Shown: piece after piece, positions 63,370 through 64,000 of the stretch
Numbering within the stretch: position 1 is the first letter of the stretch
How the letters are laid out: every line of letters begins with the position of its first letter
Source of the DNA: Lingula anatina
Lineage: Eukaryota > Brachiopoda > Lingulata > Lingulida > Lingulidae
Assembly (NCBI RefSeq): GCF_001039355.2
Contig: NW_019773892.1
Span: 162,676-226,675 of the forward strand
Length of the DNA stretch: 64,000 nt
Reading direction: 5' to 3'
The notes under the pieces: generated by a model
Told to the model about the DNA's origin: nothing
Seen by the model: only the letters and a program-made list of their open reading frames with translations
The model's database searches: none
Made by a program: the position numbers and the translations under genes

Positions 63370-64000
63370 AATAACACCATATGGCAAGCACTCTATCTGT
63401 TAACACTCATCCTGTATGCAGTAATTGTGCCATATGCCAGGTATGCCTAAGATATGAAAAGTATTGTATGTTATACACACAGCAGTACATCACTTATCGT
63501 TTTGCCTTCAAGAGAATAATAACCTACAAGAGAATTATAAAATTTTATCATTGAGTGATTCCATTAAACGATTTGAAAAAAAACTTAAATCTTAGATTAA
63601 AATGCTTACTGTAATTGAATAATATATAATTTTTATATAATTAATTATGGTATTTGTGCCTAATCTAGAATAGCAGGGTAATGGGACTCTGTAACGTATC
63701 GTTGATTGTAATACCCGGTAGTAATATTCATTGCGAATCTGTAATTGTGTTATTTGCACCAAATCTAAAAGACAGACAAAGGAAAAGTATGTATTTATAT
63801 ACTGTAGCTGTGCCAAGTATTAGTTGTATTGAATACCATTGTGAGTATTATATTACACACATTGTAGTAAGCATCTTTTACAACATGACCTAGTATAAAC
63901 TCACTTGAGCCAAATTAAAGATGAATAAAAAAAATTAAGTCGTGGCAAAACTAGTCATATATTTCAACATTAGGAATTTCCAGTTCTGTCGCATTTCATA
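63370..64000. repeat. Dispersed repeat R, copy 4 (runs off window)
   Basis: Matches 40610-41000 and 41090-41750, without the (AT)n tract. Begins about 90 bases after peroxidase copy 2 breaks off. Confidence 0.6.

Overview
The window is eukaryotic, almost certainly from an animal. Genes are split by canonical GT-AG introns, the coding capacity is extracellular receptor domains (SRCR, Ly6/uPAR) plus a secreted haem peroxidase, and the intergenic DNA is AT-rich and full of microsatellites, MITEs, Tc1/mariner and non-LTR remnants. Expanded SRCR families and an animal member of the plant/fungal/bacterial peroxidase superfamily suggest a marine invertebrate (lophotrochozoan or basal deuterostome). 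The species cannot be fixed from the sequence alone.

The main content is a tandem family of cell-surface receptor genes on the + strand. Gene copy 2 is complete: signal-peptide exon at 22415, last exon ending at 40121, 14 exons, 736 codons. The order is signal peptide, five group A (six-cysteine) SRCR domains each built from two phase-1 exons, a Thr-rich linker exon, a two-exon Ly6/uPAR (three-finger) domain, and a C-terminal hydrophobic tail with no cytoplasmic segment that looks like a GPI signal. Gene copy 1 (1817-15784) has the same 13 downstream exons; its first exon should lie just left of the window. A second, homologous signal-peptide exon (19853) sits upstream of copy 2. A lone last exon (53571-53873) is a third 3' remnant. 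Every exon junction was checked for phase, and both copies stay in frame throughout.

Downstream, on the - strand, is an intronless secreted haem peroxidase (45045-46232, upstream Met at 46265) with distal Arg/His, proximal His/Asp and a class-I-like Trp. A decayed fragment of the same family lies upstream of it at 46660-46800. A second copy (57232-57618 plus 62855-63282) has lost its N-terminal third and is split by a 5.2 kb foldback element at a TA site. The blocks [last receptor exon + flank] and [peroxidase + flank] are both duplicated, so receptor and peroxidase moved together in segmental duplication.

Several structures are partly assembly artefacts: an exact 677-bp direct repeat around the single N at 7004, a 1.86 kb palindrome (10334-14080) ended by the N at 14081, an N at 58008 where one arm of the foldback element lacks about 0.45 kb, and a 181-base gap at 22850-23030. 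The rest is introns and intergenic DNA that differ between the two receptor copies mainly by transposon insertions. No tRNA, rRNA, CRISPR array or bacterial-type operon was seen.
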